The notes: generated by a model not told the origin, from the letters alone. 64,000 bases of DNA from RGIG9608 sp045612365 (GCA_045612365.1 JAZKYY010000019.1:50556-114555); one strand, 5' to 3'. Positions 42,172-52,687 are shown, counted from the stretch's first letter. Program-made: numbers and translations.

Positions 42172-43506
42172 ATGTCATTGACAGCAATTTCGCCAATTGA
42201 TGGCCGTTACGCTTCAAAAACAAAACCATATTCTGAATTTTTTTCGGAGTGTGCGCTGATTCGTTATCGTGTGATGGTGGAGGTTGAGTATTTTATTGCT
42301 TTGTGCCAATTGCCTTTGCCTCAGTTGAAAAAAGTAAGTGCAGATTTGTTCCCAAAGTTTAGAGAAATTTACCAAAACTTTTCTGTAGAAGATGCTCAAA
42401 AGGTAAAGGATATTGAATCTGTTACGAATCATGACGTAAAGGCAGTTGAATATTTTTTGAAGGAAAAATTTGAAGAACTCGGTATTGAACAAGAAAAAGA
42501 GTTTATTCACTTTGGATTAACTTCTCAAGATATTAATAATACGTCGATTCCATTGTCGATAAAAGAGGCTTTGAATGAGATTTACTTGCCAGATTTAAAT
42601 CAAGTGATTGAGAAATTGGAACAAATGGTTGAGGATTGGAAAAATGTTCCGATGTTGGCAAAAACGCACGGGCAACCAGCTTCTCCAACCCGTCTAGGAA
42701 AGGAATTGAACGTGTTTGTTTACCGTTTGAATGAACAACTTAAATTGTTAAAGCAGATTCCTTTTTCGGCAAAATTTGGTGGAGCAACTGGAAATTTTAA
42801 TGCTCACAATGTAGCATTTCCTTCTATTGACTGGTTCGCTTTTAGCAACGAGTTTTTGAATCAAAAGTTAGGACTTCAGCGTGAGAATTTTACAACTCAG
42901 ATTTCCAACTACGATAATCTTTCTGCACTTTTTGATGCATTGAAGCGAATCAATGTTATTATGATTGACCTTTGTAGAGATGTTTGGCAATATATTTCAA
43001 TGAATTATTTCAAACAACGCATCAAAGCAGGAGAGGTTGGTTCTTCGGCAATGCCACATAAGGTTAATCCTATTGATTTTGAAAATGCAGAAGGGAATCT
43101 TGGAATTTCTAATGCATTATTGGAACATTTGTCGCAGAAGCTTCCAATTTCTCGTTTGCAGAGAGATTTAACAGATAGTACAGTTTTGAGGAATGTAGGT
43201 GTGCCTCTTGCGCACACGCTTATTGCAACTCAAAGTTTGCTTAAGGGGTTAGGTAAGCTGATGTTAAACGAAGTGGCTATATATGCCGATTTGGATAACT
43301 GTTGGGCAGTGGTAGCTGAAGGTATTCAAACTATTCTTCGTCGCGAGGGCTATCCAAAACCTTACGAAGCGCTTAAAGCACTCACTCGCACCAACGATGG
43401 TATTACTGAATCTTCAATAAAAGAATTTATTCAAACTCTTGATGTGAAAGATGAAGTAAAAGCAGAACTACTACAAATTACTCCTCATAGTTATACCGGT
43501 AGATAA
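42172..43506 (+). CDS. purB: Adenylosuccinate lyase
   Basis: The 444-residue protein has the long-form PurB start (L-T-A-I-S-P-I-D-G-R-Y), H-F-G-L-T-S-Q-D-I-N-N-T near residue 110, T-H-G-Q-P-A-S-P-T near 163, and the fumarase/aspartase-family signature S-S-A-M-P-H-K-V-N-P near 290, where the catalytic loop lies. It acts twice in purine synthesis, releasing fumarate from SAICAR and adenylosuccinate. It ends at a strong bidirectional terminator shared with clpC. Confidence 0.97.
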   Translation: MSLTAISPIDGRYASKTKPYSEFFSECALIRYRVMVEVEYFIALCQLPLPQLKKVSADLFPKFREIYQNFSVEDAQKVKDIESVTNHDVKAVEYFLKEKFEELGIEQEKEFIHFGLTSQDINNTSIPLSIKEALNEIYLPDLNQVIEKLEQMVEDWKNVPMLAKTHGQPASPTRLGKELNVFVYRLNEQLKLLKQIPFSAKFGGATGNFNAHNVAFPSIDWFAFSNEFLNQKLGLQRENFTTQISNYDNLSALFDALKRINVIMIDLCRDVWQYISMNYFKQRIKAGEVGSSAMPHKVNPIDFENAEGNLGISNALLEHLSQKLPISRLQRDLTDSTVLRNVGVPLAHTLIATQSLLKGLGKLMLNEVAIYADLDNCWAVVAEGIQTILRREGYPKPYEALKALTRTNDGITESSIKEFIQTLDVKDEVKAELLQITPHSYTGR

Positions 43507-43525
43507 TTTATAGGAAGTTTTTTAT

Positions 43526-43560
43526 AATAGAAATAGCAGAGTTACTCTGCTATTTCTATT
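43526..43560. terminator. Bidirectional terminator of purB and clpC, overlapping the clpC stop
   Basis: A perfect 16-bp stem (43526-43541 with 43545-43560) has a 3-nt loop TTA. On the minus strand that loop is the clpC stop codon TAA, and the right arm encodes its last five residues. T tracts follow on the plus side. Confidence 0.85.
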
Positions 43561-46034
43561 TCTTGTTTTTCGGAATTTAGTCGAAGAGATATTTCTGTTT
43601 TGTGCTGTTCGTTGCACAAAAGATAATCGGTCAAAACATCTTCTACGTATTTCTGTAACGATCTTTTAAGTGGTCTTGCACCGTACTGAATATCGTAACC
43701 TTTTTCGGCAATGAAGTTTTTTGCTTCAGTACTTAAGTTTAGTTTGATATTCAAATTGTCCAAGCGTTTTGTTAATTCATTTAACTCTAAATCGATGATT
43801 TGGAAAATATCTTCTTTTTTTAAGCTGTCAAAATAAATAATTTCATCTACACGATTCAAAAATTCTGGAGAGAATGTACGATTTAGTGCTTTCTGAATTA
43901 TATTTCTGGAGTTAGCTTCTTCGTTTTTGCCTACGGAGAATCCTACTCCAGCACCAAATTCTTTAAGTTGTTTGGTGCCAACGTTGGAAGTCATAATAAT
44001 GATAGTGTTTTTGAAATCAACCACTCGACCCAAACTATCGGTCAAACGTCCTTCATCAAGTACTTGTAGGAGTAAATTGAAAACATCGGGATGAGCCTTC
44101 TCTATTTCATCAAGCAGAACAATTGAATATGGTTTTCGTCTAACTTTTTCTGTGAGCTGTCCACCGTCTTCGTGTCCCACGTAGCCAGGAGGCGCACCAA
44201 TCAAACGAGAAACACTGAATTTCTCTAGATATTCACTCATATCGATGCGAATGATGGCATCTTTATTGTCAAACATTTGCTCGGAAAGTACTTTTGCTAA
44301 ATGAGTTTTCCCAACGCCAGTTGGCCCTAAAAAGATGAATGTTCCGATTGGTTTGTTGGGGTCCTTTAGCCCAATTCTATTACGTTGAATAGATTTTACA
44401 ACCTTTTCAATTGCATCGTTCTGACCAATTACTTTGGCTTTCAGAGTGTTGGACATTTGCTTTAGGCGCAAACCTTCGGTTTGGGCAATGCGTTTTGCAG
44501 GTACGCCTGTCATTGTTGCAACTACCTCTGCAATGCTCTCTTCGTCTACAATCTCGGGTTTGTCTTCAATAGATTTTTCCCATTCGGCAATAGCGTTGTT
44601 GAGTTGTTCGGTTAGCGATTTCGCTTCATCTCTAAACTCTGCTGCTAGTTCATAATTTTGAAGTTTAGAAGCTTCTATTTTTTTTGTGTTAATAGAAGAA
44701 ATTTGTTCCTCTAGCATTTTTATCTCATTAGGGATTTGTACCGATTTGAGTTTCGCTTTTGAACCGGCTTCGTCTAAAACATCAATGGCTTTGTCGGGGA
44801 ACTTTCGGTCAGAAATGTAGCGATTGGTTAATTTTACACATGCGGCAAGAGCTTCATCGGTAAACTTAACTTTGTGATAATCTTCGTAACGAGATTTTAT
44901 GTTTTGTAGAATCTTCAACGTGTCTTCTTGAGAGGTTGGCTCTACTATAATCTTTTGGAAACGTCGTTCCAAAGCACCATCTTTTTCCACTGTTTTGCGG
45001 TACTCATCTAGGGTGGTAGCTCCAATGCATTGCACTTCTCCTCGAGCTAAACCTGGTTTTAGCATATTGGCAGCATCAAGTGAGCCAGAAGCTCCTCCTG
45101 CCCCAATTATTGTATGAATTTCATCGATAAAGAGAATGATGTTTGGGTTAGATTGTAACTCATTGAGAATTGCTTTTAGCCTTTCCTCAAATTGTCCACG
45201 ATATTTTGTTCCTGCTACAACGGCTGCCATGTCAAGAGAAATAACTTTTTTATTGAGCAAAGAACGAGTAACTTTTCGCTGAACAATGAGTTGTGCAAGA
45301 CCTTCTACAATAGCAGTTTTTCCAACGCCAGGCTCCCCAATCAAAATAGGATTATTCTTCTTCCGACGGCTGAGTATTTGGGCTATACGTTCAATCTCTT
45401 TTTCTCTTCCTACAATAGGATCTAATTTGTTTTCGGTAGCGGCTTTTGTAATGTCGAATCCAAAATTGTCCAAAGCCGGAGTTTCAGAAATGGAGTCGGA
45501 TGTTTGTGGCTTTTTCTTTGTTTTTTGAGGTTCAAAGTCCTCTACATCGTCGTCATCGTCAATAGGAGAGAACGAATTTTTAGTAGAAAAATCCTCAAGA
45601 TGTTCTGTTATTAAGTTTTTTCTAACATTAAAATAATCCACTCCTTTTTCTTTTAATAAAGATTTGCCAAGGTTATTTTCTTCTTTGAGAATTCCTAATA
45701 AAAGATGTTCGGTATCAATTGTTTTAGCTCCAAGAAGTCTTGCTTCAAGAAGCATGTATTTTAGGATATCTTCAGAGGAAGAATTTAGATTAATTGATTT
45801 TTGTTCTTGAATTGGATTGTCAGAAACTCTAATTCTTTCTTCGATATTTTTCTTAAGTTCTAGAACATTAATTCCTAGTTTGTTTAATATCGCTTTTGCA
45901 TTAGAATTGTCTATGCGAATGATTCCTAATAAAAAATGTTCGGGACCAATGTAATTATTGCCTAAACGTTCGGCTTCTTCTTTGCTGAACGAAAAAGTAT
46001 CTTTCAAATTATCAGAATATGATGATGTTTCCAT
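43542..46034 (-). CDS. clpC: ATP-dependent Clp protease ATP-binding subunit ClpC
   Basis: The 830-residue protein has the Clp N-terminal repeat domain (about 1-145), a first AAA+ module with G-E-P-G-V-G-K-T near residue 235, a UVR-type coiled middle region (K-L-Q-N-Y-E-L-A-A-E-F-R-D-E-A), and a second AAA+ module with G-P-T-G-V-G-K-T near 570. This is the ClpC class rather than ClpB (short middle domain) or ClpA (UVR present). It unfolds substrates for ClpP or acts as a chaperone; the ClpP-binding L/I-G-F/L loop is not readily identified by eye. The acidic linker at 160-170 is unusual but common in Bacteroidetes. Confidence 0.93.
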   Translation of the reverse strand: METSSYSDNLKDTFSFSKEEAERLGNNYIGPEHFLLGIIRIDNSNAKAILNKLGINVLELKKNIEERIRVSDNPIQEQKSINLNSSSEDILKYMLLEARLLGAKTIDTEHLLLGILKEENNLGKSLLKEKGVDYFNVRKNLITEHLEDFSTKNSFSPIDDDDDVEDFEPQKTKKKPQTSDSISETPALDNFGFDITKAATENKLDPIVGREKEIERIAQILSRRKKNNPILIGEPGVGKTAIVEGLAQLIVQRKVTRSLLNKKVISLDMAAVVAGTKYRGQFEERLKAILNELQSNPNIILFIDEIHTIIGAGGASGSLDAANMLKPGLARGEVQCIGATTLDEYRKTVEKDGALERRFQKIIVEPTSQEDTLKILQNIKSRYEDYHKVKFTDEALAACVKLTNRYISDRKFPDKAIDVLDEAGSKAKLKSVQIPNEIKMLEEQISSINTKKIEASKLQNYELAAEFRDEAKSLTEQLNNAIAEWEKSIEDKPEIVDEESIAEVVATMTGVPAKRIAQTEGLRLKQMSNTLKAKVIGQNDAIEKVVKSIQRNRIGLKDPNKPIGTFIFLGPTGVGKTHLAKVLSEQMFDNKDAIIRIDMSEYLEKFSVSRLIGAPPGYVGHEDGGQLTEKVRRKPYSIVLLDEIEKAHPDVFNLLLQVLDEGRLTDSLGRVVDFKNTIIIMTSNVGTKQLKEFGAGVGFSVGKNEEANSRNIIQKALNRTFSPEFLNRVDEIIYFDSLKKEDIFQIIDLELNELTKRLDNLNIKLNLSTEAKNFIAEKGYDIQYGARPLKRSLQKYVEDVLTDYLLCNEQHKTEISLRLNSEKQEIEIAE

Positions 46035-46104
46035 AAAAAAGATTTTTATTGGCTATTCTCAAAGATGGTGCCACACATGTTAAGGATGAAGAATTGTCAT
46101 GTAA

Positions 46105-48879
46105 TTAGTACCAAGTGCGAGCATTGTCGTTGTTGTCACTCTTTTTTTCGTATTTCAAATCGCTTAATAATGACGATTTGACACCTACGGTTACAATATA
46201 TGATTTGTATAGTCCAAAAGGACTCATCGATGCTCTTAAATACCAACAATGCAGATCTCGATTGACAGAAATGTTGGTCGAGGTGAGTTTCATTTCGTTA
46301 AAGTCGTATGAAGCAGAGAAGCTAATGTCCCAATTTGGAGTAGGAGAAATACTTCCAGAAAGACTCAAGTTGTGAGTAAACTTACGAAGATATTCCATTT
46401 TTTCTTTGTCAAATTCGTTTGACTGAGCCCATCGGATGGAGTAATTTACACTTAAGTTCCACGGAATCTTTATTTTCTGATAACCATCAGAATCAACGTC
46501 GCTATCATTCTCGTTGTCATTGGATTTCTTCTTTTCTTCTTTCTTGTATTTATTGCTGTATTCATTTTCAAAAAAAACTCCTTCGGCTTCAAGAGGATTT
46601 TCGGCAAACTCATCGGTTATTTCGTTCTCGTCTGCATCTTCTTCTTTTTTATTTCTTCTATCCTTTAATTTCCGGAAAGTGTCATTGCTGAAGGAGTAAC
46701 TGAACGAGGTTCCTGTGCCAAGAAATCTAGGGAACTTTCCAACGTTCCAACGCAAGGTATTTACTCGAACCGGTTTGCCAGCTTCGTTGAGGGCGTACAT
46801 GTATGGGTCAAAAGCTCCAGATAAGTTGATGGAAAATTTTGGTGTGATCTTCAAACGTAGATTTGTCCCAAAATTCCCCCAGTTCATGGAGTCGGCAGCA
46901 ATGTTGTAACTTCCGCTTATAGAGAAATTATCAATTAAGCTTATTTTCTTATATGCATTTACTTTTGTTGAATCAGAAGTGTCTTTTACTTTCATCTCCA
47001 AATTGTTTGCTATTGAAAATCCGACACTTCCTGACGCTCCTCTTCCAGGAACTCCATACATTCCTCTTGAGTATGGAGAATAAGTTACCTCTTTGAACTG
47101 GACACGATTAAAACTATTCTTGTCAATGATTTTTTGTGTATAGGTGTTATAGAATTTAAACATAGGATCCCCAAAATCGGGATGATAGTTGAACGATATG
47201 GATGGAGTTATGACGTGTCTTATTCTATCAATTTTATCTCCAAAAATTTTTCGAATAGGAGTGTAAAAACCATAAATCTTGGTTTGCATACTTACCCCCA
47301 AATTAAAGTCGTATACGTGGTAAAATCCTGACAATGTATCGATTTCTTCTTTTTGAAGTTGTTCGTCCCAAGATCGTTCTTCTTTGCTAAAGTACCAACG
47401 ATAATTGAAATTGAATGATGGAGTGATTGATATGTATTTGAAGAGGTTGAACGATGCTCCGATAGGAATTTGATGCTTAAAAGCATTTCTCCAATCTTTG
47501 GTAAAGGAACTTTTGAAAAGTTTGTTCTCCTTTGTTTCTATGCTATTTGAGAAAGTCCCCGTATAGCTAAAATAGAATTTTTCATACCACTTTTCTTTTC
47601 CTACTCGATTTTTTCTTTTGAATGGATAAATACGACTCATATTGACGGTCAAGTTTGGCAAAGTTAGATTGATGACAGAGTCCTTTGTTCTCTGCGTTAC
47701 CATTGCATTGACCGAAATGCTCCATGGACTTTCGGGGAAACGTTGTGTATAAGAGATACTTGAGCTTGTAGTGTTTTTTGCCAATTCTTGAGCATTGTAG
47801 TAGTTGTTTACGTTGCTGTGTGTGTATCCGCTAGTTGCAAAGTCTACTGATGCAGAAAATGTGCTGTATTGACTTGCTTTTGCATCTTGGCTATGCGACC
47901 ACATTATGCGGAGGTTTTTATTTTTTTGATAATTAGGCAAATCCTTGATTCCTATAACATCGTTTCGATAGCTGATATTTATTCTTCCGCTGAATTTGTA
48001 TCTTTTTCTGTAGGAAGATGCGGCATATAAAGCCCAAGTTCCTTTTGTGTAAATATCTCCGGTAAGTTCCAAATCAAAATAATCGCTTATTGCAAAATAA
48101 TATCCTCCATTACGCAAGTAAAAACCCCTAGTAAATTCGTCACCATAACTTGGCATAATGAATCCCGATGAATATTTTTCATTAAAAGGGAAATATCCAA
48201 AAGGGATAGCTAGAGGAAGAGGAATATCTGCCATTACTAAATATGCAGGACCTGATGCAACAAAACTTCCTGGTTTTACTTTGGCTTTTGTGAGTTGCAT
48301 GTAGAAATGCGGATGTTCGTGATCTTCGCATGTAGTGTATTTTCCATTTCTCATAAAAAGCAAATTGTCAGAATCTTTTTTTGATTCGTTGGCAACAATA
48401 AAGCCATCTCCTTGTTGTGTAACTCCTCTGCGGATATATCCTTTTCTTGTATTTAGATTGTATTTTACCGTTTTTGCCTGATATTCGTCTGTCCCTTCCC
48501 TAAATACAGGTGAGCCAATTTCGTTGCCTAAAGTGTCAACAATTCCTTCGGCGTAAACAGTATTGCTATCAAGAACCATTCTAATGTGTTCTGCATTGAG
48601 TTGTATGGCTCGATTTAGTTCGTAAATTGCTTCTCCTTCTCCATATAAAAGTCCCGTACCATTTCTCCATAAAACAATAGAGTCCCTTGATTTGTAATCA
48701 ATTTTAGCATCTATCTTGCTTTTTGTAGGTGATTTTTTGTTAGAGATGGTATCTTTTTTTAATTCAGTTGTGTTTTGTTTTAGACGTAATGAGTCCGATA
48801 TTTGCTCCTCTTCCCCTAAAAGAATAGTAGGAATAAAGACCAAAAAAATACCCAAAATTATTTTGTTAAAAATCTGCAA
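46105..48879 (-). CDS. lptD: LPS assembly outer-membrane protein LptD
   Basis: The 924-residue protein has a signal peptide (to about residue 22), an OstA-like N-terminal jelly-roll part (Y-G-E-G-E-A-I-Y-E-L-N, V-Y-A-E-G-I-V-D) and a long beta-barrel domain. The family region F-G-Y-F-P-F-N-E-K-Y-S-S-G-F-I-M-P-S-Y-G near residue 225 is diagnostic for Bacteroidetes LptD. A charged, low-complexity insertion (about 725-790, Glu/Asp/Asn/Lys-rich) interrupts the barrel; it may be a surface loop. It inserts lipopolysaccharide in the outer leaflet with LptE. A minus-strand -7 element TATTTTTG lies at 48932-48925. Confidence 0.9.
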   Translation of the reverse strand: MQIFNKIILGIFLVFIPTILLGEEEQISDSLRLKQNTTELKKDTISNKKSPTKSKIDAKIDYKSRDSIVLWRNGTGLLYGEGEAIYELNRAIQLNAEHIRMVLDSNTVYAEGIVDTLGNEIGSPVFREGTDEYQAKTVKYNLNTRKGYIRRGVTQQGDGFIVANESKKDSDNLLFMRNGKYTTCEDHEHPHFYMQLTKAKVKPGSFVASGPAYLVMADIPLPLAIPFGYFPFNEKYSSGFIMPSYGDEFTRGFYLRNGGYYFAISDYFDLELTGDIYTKGTWALYAASSYRKRYKFSGRINISYRNDVIGIKDLPNYQKNKNLRIMWSHSQDAKASQYSTFSASVDFATSGYTHSNVNNYYNAQELAKNTTSSSISYTQRFPESPWSISVNAMVTQRTKDSVINLTLPNLTVNMSRIYPFKRKNRVGKEKWYEKFYFSYTGTFSNSIETKENKLFKSSFTKDWRNAFKHQIPIGASFNLFKYISITPSFNFNYRWYFSKEERSWDEQLQKEEIDTLSGFYHVYDFNLGVSMQTKIYGFYTPIRKIFGDKIDRIRHVITPSISFNYHPDFGDPMFKFYNTYTQKIIDKNSFNRVQFKEVTYSPYSRGMYGVPGRGASGSVGFSIANNLEMKVKDTSDSTKVNAYKKISLIDNFSISGSYNIAADSMNWGNFGTNLRLKITPKFSINLSGAFDPYMYALNEAGKPVRVNTLRWNVGKFPRFLGTGTSFSYSFSNDTFRKLKDRRNKKEEDADENEITDEFAENPLEAEGVFFENEYSNKYKKEEKKKSNDNENDSDVDSDGYQKIKIPWNLSVNYSIRWAQSNEFDKEKMEYLRKFTHNLSLSGSISPTPNWDISFSASYDFNEMKLTSTNISVNRDLHCWYLRASMSPFGLYKSYIVTVGVKSSLLSDLKYEKKSDNNDNARTWY

Positions 48880-49050
48880 ATCAGTAATGTATATAAAAAG
48901 TGCAATATATAAAATATGAACCTACAAAAATATATAAAATCCGTTTTTTATCCTAATGCTGTGGACTAAAAGTTTTGTTGATACTTAGGGATATAAGTGT
49001 TAATAAATTGTTATCTTTGCAAGTTGAAAAAATAAAAAAGTAAAAGAAAA

Positions 49051-50376
49051 ATGAAAGTAATGAAATTTGGCGGAACATCCGTAGGTTCTGCAAAGAGGAT
49101 GAAAGAAGTTGCTTCGATTATTTGCGATGGCGACAAAAATTTAGTGGTACTTTCGGCTATGTCGGGAACAACAAATCAGTTAGTGGAAATTGCTGATTAT
49201 TTGTATAAGAAGAACCCAACAGGCGCTATGGAGTTGATTAATAAACTGGAAATGTCTTATTATCCAGTTGTTGATGAACTTTATTCTACAAAAGAGTATA
49301 AAGAAAAAGGTAACGATTTGATTAGTTCATTTTTTGAGTTTTTGCGATCGTTTACTAATTTGAGTGACACTTTTACCATTTTCGAAGAAAAAATAATTCT
49401 TGCTCAAGGAGAATTGATTTCGACTAATTTGTTCAATAATTATTTGAATGAAATTGGCAAAAGATCTGTTCTTTTGCCTGCGCTTGAATTTGCAAAAACA
49501 GACAAAAATGGTGAACCAGATACAATGTTTATTCAAGAAGAGTTGAATAAAAAAATTGCTGAAAATAAATCGGCTGAAATTTTTGTTACTCAAGGATATA
49601 TTTGTCGTAATTTTTATGGAGAAATAGATAATCTTCAACGTGGAGGAAGTGATTATTCTGCTTCGCTTTTTGGCGCTGCAATCAAGGCTTCCGAAATTCA
49701 GATTTGGACTGATATTGATGGTATGCATAACAATGACCCTCGTTTTGTGGAAGGCACGACTCCAATTCCTATGTTGCATTTTGAAGAAGCTGCAGAGTTG
49801 GCATATTTTGGAGCAAAAATTTTGCACCCTACTTGTATTCTTCCTGCAAAATTGGCTAATATCTCAGTTCGCTTGCTTAACACTATGCAACCTGATGCAG
49901 AAGGAACACTTATTTCTAATAAATCAAAGCAAGGTGTGATAGAGGCTGTAGCTGCAAAAGATGGAATTACAGCAATTAAAATTAAGTCGGGAAGAATGCT
50001 TTTGGCTTATGGTTTCTTGCGTAAAGTTTTCGAAATTTTTGAAAGTTACCAAACTTCAATTGATATGATTACGACATCCGAAGTTGGTGTTTCGTTGACT
50101 ATTGATAATACAAAACATTTGACTGAAATTCTTAATGACTTAAAGAAATTTGGTACGGTAAGTATTGATGAAGACATGGTCATTATCTGTGTGGTTGGAG
50201 ATTTGGATTATAGCAATGTTGGATTCCAAGCTCAAGTTCTGGACGCAGTTAAAGAAATTCCAGTTCGAATGGTTTCTTACGGAGGAAGTAATTACAATAT
50301 ATCGCTTTTGGTGAAAAAAGAAGATAAAGTAAAAGCCCTTAATGCGTTGAGCGATAAACTCTTTAAACAAAAATAA
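49051..50376 (+). CDS. lysC: Aspartate kinase (monofunctional)
   Basis: The 441-residue protein starts V-M-K-F-G-G-T-S-V-G, the kinase signature. The substrate region R-G-G-S-D-Y-S-A-S near residue 196 and W-T-D-I-D-G-M near 216 follow. Two ACT domains at the C-terminus (about 300-441) give feedback control by lysine or threonine. No homoserine dehydrogenase domain is fused. It phosphorylates aspartate. A -7 box TATCTTTG is at 49012-49019. It is 3 bp ahead of lysA, so lysine synthesis is likely regulated together. Confidence 0.95.
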   Translation: MKVMKFGGTSVGSAKRMKEVASIICDGDKNLVVLSAMSGTTNQLVEIADYLYKKNPTGAMELINKLEMSYYPVVDELYSTKEYKEKGNDLISSFFEFLRSFTNLSDTFTIFEEKIILAQGELISTNLFNNYLNEIGKRSVLLPALEFAKTDKNGEPDTMFIQEELNKKIAENKSAEIFVTQGYICRNFYGEIDNLQRGGSDYSASLFGAAIKASEIQIWTDIDGMHNNDPRFVEGTTPIPMLHFEEAAELAYFGAKILHPTCILPAKLANISVRLLNTMQPDAEGTLISNKSKQGVIEAVAAKDGITAIKIKSGRMLLAYGFLRKVFEIFESYQTSIDMITTSEVGVSLTIDNTKHLTEILNDLKKFGTVSIDEDMVIICVVGDLDYSNVGFQAQVLDAVKEIPVRMVSYGGSNYNISLLVKKEDKVKALNALSDKLFKQK

Positions 50377-50379
50377 ATA

Positions 50380-51528
50380 ATGATTAAAGGTTCTTTTCCT
50401 ATAGAGAAGTTTCGTGAGTTACAAACTCCGTTTTATGCTTACGACAAGGAGTTGTTGCAAAAAACGTTGGATGCTATAAATGCAGAGTCGAAAAAATATG
50501 GCTATCATGTGCATTATGCGGTTAAAGCAAATGCAAATCCTACGATTTTACAGATGATTTGTTCTGCGAATTTAGGAGCAGATTGTGTAAGTGGAGGTGA
50601 AGTACGCGCCGCTATTGAGGCTGGTTTCTCTGCTGATAAAATTGTGTTTGCAGGAGTGGGCAAGGCCGATTGGGAAATAGAGTTGGCGTTGGATAATGAT
50701 ATTTTTTGTTTTAATGTTGAGTCGGAACCAGAATTGGGAAATATCAACGACTTAGCTACTCAAAAAAACAAAATTGCTCGTGTGGCTTTGCGTATAAATC
50801 CAAATGTAGATGCGCACACTCATTCATATATCACTACAGGATTGAACGAAAATAAATTTGGATTTTCTATTGAATCGTTGCCACAAGTGGTGGTGCTTCT
50901 AAAAAAACTTAGCAACGTAAAACTTGTTGGACTCCATTTTCATATCGGCTCGCAGATTACGGATATGTCTGCTTTTCAGGATTTATGTATTAAAATCAAC
51001 GAATTACAAGATTTTCTGAAGGAAAAGAATATTCGTTGTCAGCACATTAATGTAGGCGGTGGATTGGGTATAAATTATCAGCATCCAAACCATGTTCCTA
51101 TTGCGGACTTTGAATCTTATTTTAAGGTATTTTACGATTATTTGAAGAAAGACAAAGATCAAATCGTACATTTTGAATTAGGAAGGTCTGTTGTGGCTCC
51201 TTGTGGAAGTTTGATTACAAAGGTTCTTTATGTAAAGAAGGGTACTAGTAAGCAATTTGCTATTGTTGATGCAGGAATGACAGATTTAATACGTCCGGCG
51301 TTGTATCAAGCTTATCATCACATTGAGAATGTGACTTCCAATGGCAATGAAGAAAAGTACGACATCGTGGGTCCAATTTGTGAATCAAGCGATACTTTTG
51401 CTAAGGATTATGCGTTGAATGCGGCTAAACGCGGAGATTTATTGGCTTTACGTTCGGCAGGCGCATATGGAGAAATAATGGCATCTCGTTATAATTTAAG
51501 AGAACTGCCAAAGTCCTATTTTTTCTGA
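50380..51528 (+). CDS. lysA: Diaminopimelate decarboxylase
   Basis: At 382 residues the protein is a group IV PLP decarboxylase. The PLP lysine is in H-Y-A-V-K-A-N-A-N-P near residue 48, H-I-G-S-Q-I near 190, the G-G-G-L-G phosphate-binding loop near 226, and the C-terminal catalytic C-E-S-S-D near 330. It converts meso-diaminopimelate to lysine, the last step of the pathway fed by lysC and asd. It is slightly shorter than E. coli LysA, normal for Bacteroidetes. Confidence 0.95.
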   Translation: MIKGSFPIEKFRELQTPFYAYDKELLQKTLDAINAESKKYGYHVHYAVKANANPTILQMICSANLGADCVSGGEVRAAIEAGFSADKIVFAGVGKADWEIELALDNDIFCFNVESEPELGNINDLATQKNKIARVALRINPNVDAHTHSYITTGLNENKFGFSIESLPQVVVLLKKLSNVKLVGLHFHIGSQITDMSAFQDLCIKINELQDFLKEKNIRCQHINVGGGLGINYQHPNHVPIADFESYFKVFYDYLKKDKDQIVHFELGRSVVAPCGSLITKVLYVKKGTSKQFAIVDAGMTDLIRPALYQAYHHIENVTSNGNEEKYDIVGPICESSDTFAKDYALNAAKRGDLLALRSAGAYGEIMASRYNLRELPKSYFF

Positions 51529-51538
51529 TAGAGAGGAG

Positions 51539-52687
51539 ATGTTGGGAAATATTTTTGCACTTGGTCTGATAGTCGTTTTTTGTTTTCAGGTATATTATTA
51601 TTTGCGCTATTTTTTTGTTGTCTTTTGGGCTGAAAGAAAACAAAGAAAAGGTAAGTCTAATTTCTTGACAGAACAACCTCCTGTTTCAGTTGTTATCTGT
51701 TCGAAAGACGAATCAGAGAATTTGCAAAAGTTTCTTCCCTCTATTTTAGAACAAGATTATCCGAACTTTGAGGTTATTGTAGTTAATGATGGTTCAACGG
51801 ATACTACTAGTGAGGTTTTGTCTATTTTTAAGCAAAACTATTCTAATTTGTACGAAACATATATCCCTCAATCAACAGAGATTATTAGCCGTAAAAAGTT
51901 GGGTTTAACTTTGGGAATCAAGGCGGCTAAGAATGAGATTTTACTTTTTACAGATGCTGATTGTAAGGCAGTAAGTAATAAGTGGATAAGTGAAATGGTA
52001 AAAAACTTTACTCCTGAAACGGAGTTTGTTCTCGGTTGTGGATTGTACATGTACGAGAAAAGTTTTGTTAACCGTTTGATTTCATATGATACGCTTACTA
52101 TTGCATTGCAGTATTTAGGTTTTGCTTTTGCAGGAAAGCCTTATATGGGCGTTGGTAGGAATTTGGCTTATCGTAAGTCTACTTTTATGTCGCATAAAGG
52201 ATTTGCAGGTTTTTTGCATGTTCAGTCGGGAGACGATGATTTATTTGTTAATGCATGGGCAACAACAGAAAATGTAAAAGTAGAAACTTCTGCAGAGAGT
52301 GTAACTGTTTCTATCCCCAAAAAAACTTTTAAAGAATGGATTTCTCAGAAGGACAGGCATTTGTCAACCTCATCTATGTACAAGAAGGCAGATTTGTGGA
52401 GAATGGCTGGTGAGCTTGCTACCCGAACATTGTTCTATGCTTTTTTTGTGTTGTCACTTTGCTTTTGGAGCCCAATTTCAGGAGCAGTTGCCTTGTCTCT
52501 TTTCTTCTTGAGATTGACGCTCCTGGTTATTTTGCTTAATCTATCATATAGAAAGATTGCTCAAGTAGAGCGAGTTTTTCATATTGATGTTCTTCTTTTT
52601 GACATACTTTTGCCATTAATAAATCTATTTCTTAAAGTTAGAAACAAACTCTTTCGGAAGAAAAATCTACTTTATAAATGGAAATAA
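51539..52687 (+). CDS. Glycosyltransferase family 2, membrane-bound
   Basis: The 382-residue protein has an N-terminal membrane helix (about 4-26), then a GT-A domain with V-S-V-V-I-C-S-K-D-E near 50, V-V-N-D-G-S-T-D near 82, F-T-D-A-D-C near 138 (DxD metal site), and Q-S-G-D-D-D-L-F near 230. A Q-K-D-R-H-L-S motif near 280 resembles the Q/RxxRW motif of processive GT2 enzymes. Two to three membrane helices end the protein. It probably builds a lipid-linked or surface polysaccharide. It sits 10 bp after lysA. Confidence 0.87.
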   Translation: MLGNIFALGLIVVFCFQVYYYLRYFFVVFWAERKQRKGKSNFLTEQPPVSVVICSKDESENLQKFLPSILEQDYPNFEVIVVNDGSTDTTSEVLSIFKQNYSNLYETYIPQSTEIISRKKLGLTLGIKAAKNEILLFTDADCKAVSNKWISEMVKNFTPETEFVLGCGLYMYEKSFVNRLISYDTLTIALQYLGFAFAGKPYMGVGRNLAYRKSTFMSHKGFAGFLHVQSGDDDLFVNAWATTENVKVETSAESVTVSIPKKTFKEWISQKDRHLSTSSMYKKADLWRMAGELATRTLFYAFFVLSLCFWSPISGAVALSLFFLRLTLLVILLNLSYRKIAQVERVFHIDVLLFDILLPLINLFLKVRNKLFRKKNLLYKWK

